Below are positions 12,974-13,550 of a stretch of DNA of 13,550 nucleotides, piece after piece. Below the pieces are notes generated by a model. That model made no database searches and was not told the DNA's origin. It worked only from the letters and a program-made list of their open reading frames with translations. The DNA comes from Saprospiraceae bacterium. Lineage in GTDB: Bacteria > Bacteroidota > Bacteroidia > Bacteroidales > JAIPBB01. The stretch spans positions 1 to 13,550 of the forward strand of contig JAIPBB010000129.1 of assembly GCA_021739805.1 (NCBI GenBank), in the 5' to 3' direction. A program made the position numbers and the translations under genes. The first letter of the stretch is position 1. Each line of letters begins with the position of its first letter.

Positions 12974-13550
12974 CTATTTTTTCACCAACTTCCCAATTTT
13001 CTCCAAAAGCTCCTCCTTATTTATTGGTTTCGAGATATAATCATCACAGCCGGCATTAATGGCTTTTTCTTTATCGCCTTTCAAAGCATATGCAGTTTGT
13101 GCTATTATTTTCACATTATTATTGAATTTTCGTATTTGTCTTGTGGCTTCATAGCCATCCATTTTAGGCATTTTTATATCCATTAAGATTATGTCAATGT
13201 CAGGATTATTTTTAGAAAGTTCAATGGTTTCGATTCCATTTCTTGAGTGCAAAATTTCTTTGCTCATATTTCTTAAAATAATTGATAAATGCAATTTTGC
13301 TGATTTTTCATCTTCTGCAAGAAGTATTTTTAATTTCTTTTTAATTTGCTTTGAAATAAATTCTGTTTTATTCGTGTTGTCTTCAATATTCACTGCTTTT
13401 TCATTATTATATGGTATTGTGAAATAAAAAGTTGAACCAAGCCCAACTTCACATTCAACCCAAATTTTTCGACCAAGCATTTCTACATAAGCTTTTGAAA
13501 TTGAGAGTCCAAGTCCGGCACCTTCACGAGCATCTTTGTCATCAATGTCT
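12974..13550 (-). CDS. Hybrid histidine kinase, C-terminal part: ATPase domain end plus receiver (runs off right edge)
   Basis: The visible 191 residues begin inside a histidine-kinase ATPase domain: DAREGAGLGLSISKAYVEML carries the G2 box, and GLGSTFYFTIPY is the closing strand. A linker of about 25 residues leads to a receiver domain with the E-D acidic pair in LLAEDEKSA, the phospho-acceptor D in ILMDIKMPKMDGYEA, T in AQTAYAL and K in ISKPI. The frame is open to the last base, so the methionine at 13478-13480 is internal and the gene starts outside the window. It should be a hybrid kinase with a C-terminal receiver, acting through a phosphorelay. It is upstream of, and on the same strand as, the methyltransferase gene. 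Confidence 0.92.
   Translation of the reverse strand, partial: DIDDKDAREGAGLGLSISKAYVEMLGRKIWVECEVGLGSTFYFTIPYNNEKAVNIEDNTNKTEFISKQIKKKLKILLAEDEKSAKLHLSIILRNMSKEILHSRNGIETIELSKNNPDIDIILMDIKMPKMDGYEATRQIRKFNNNVKIIAQTAYALKGDKEKAINAGCDDYISKPINKEELLEKIGKLVKK

Overview
The window is low in G+C and looks like a Bacteroidota (Bacteroidetes) chromosome, probably from an uncultured or environmental member. The reasons are A-rich start regions without Shine-Dalgarno sequences, Bacteroidota-style hybrid kinases and PAS sensors, two 23S-rRNA-intervening-sequence-type four-helix-bundle proteins, a DUF4143 ATPase, and many short intergenic repeats. This assignment rests on family and style recognition, not on a marker gene.

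All eight supported genes lie on the minus strand, so the window reads from right to left. They are: the C-terminal end of a hybrid histidine kinase with a receiver domain (12974 to beyond 13550); a CheR-type methyltransferase (11963-12796); an AAA+ ATPase with a DUF4143 domain (10317-11633); a very large sensor of about ten PAS domains with no kinase domain (6109-10161); a four-helix-bundle protein (5343-5714); a membrane-bound Cache-HAMP-GAF-like hybrid kinase with two receivers (1403-4897); a second four-helix-bundle protein (943-1314); and a response regulator with a PAS domain that runs off the left edge (1-652). The theme is phosphorelay signalling with no DNA-binding output in view. Five proteins are sensors, kinases, receivers or a CheR enzyme. 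The two small helical proteins alternate with the sensors.

The unusual part is the DNA between the genes. Almost every gap is filled with short tandem repeats, and most gaps have their own family: 14-bp units at 696-940, 11-bp units at 1359-1413, 9-bp units that change to a CA-rich array at 4910-5335 and again at 5738-6108, and 7-bp units at 10162-10320, 11840-11916 and 12802-12931. Within and beside these lies a recurring hairpin element with core CACTTCGACTYCGCTCAGTG (six copies). Two copies lie inside the hybrid kinase gene and are translated as a linker between its receivers.

Some repeats frame individual genes. One four-helix-bundle gene is bounded by a 13-bp exact inverted repeat. The other lies between two composite arrays that share a stretch of about 60 identical bases in direct orientation. 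The cheR gene lies between inverted 37-bp copies of the hairpin element. I see no complete, recognised new system. The best candidate for something undescribed is this gene-by-gene packaging in repeat arrays and its intrusion into coding sequence.
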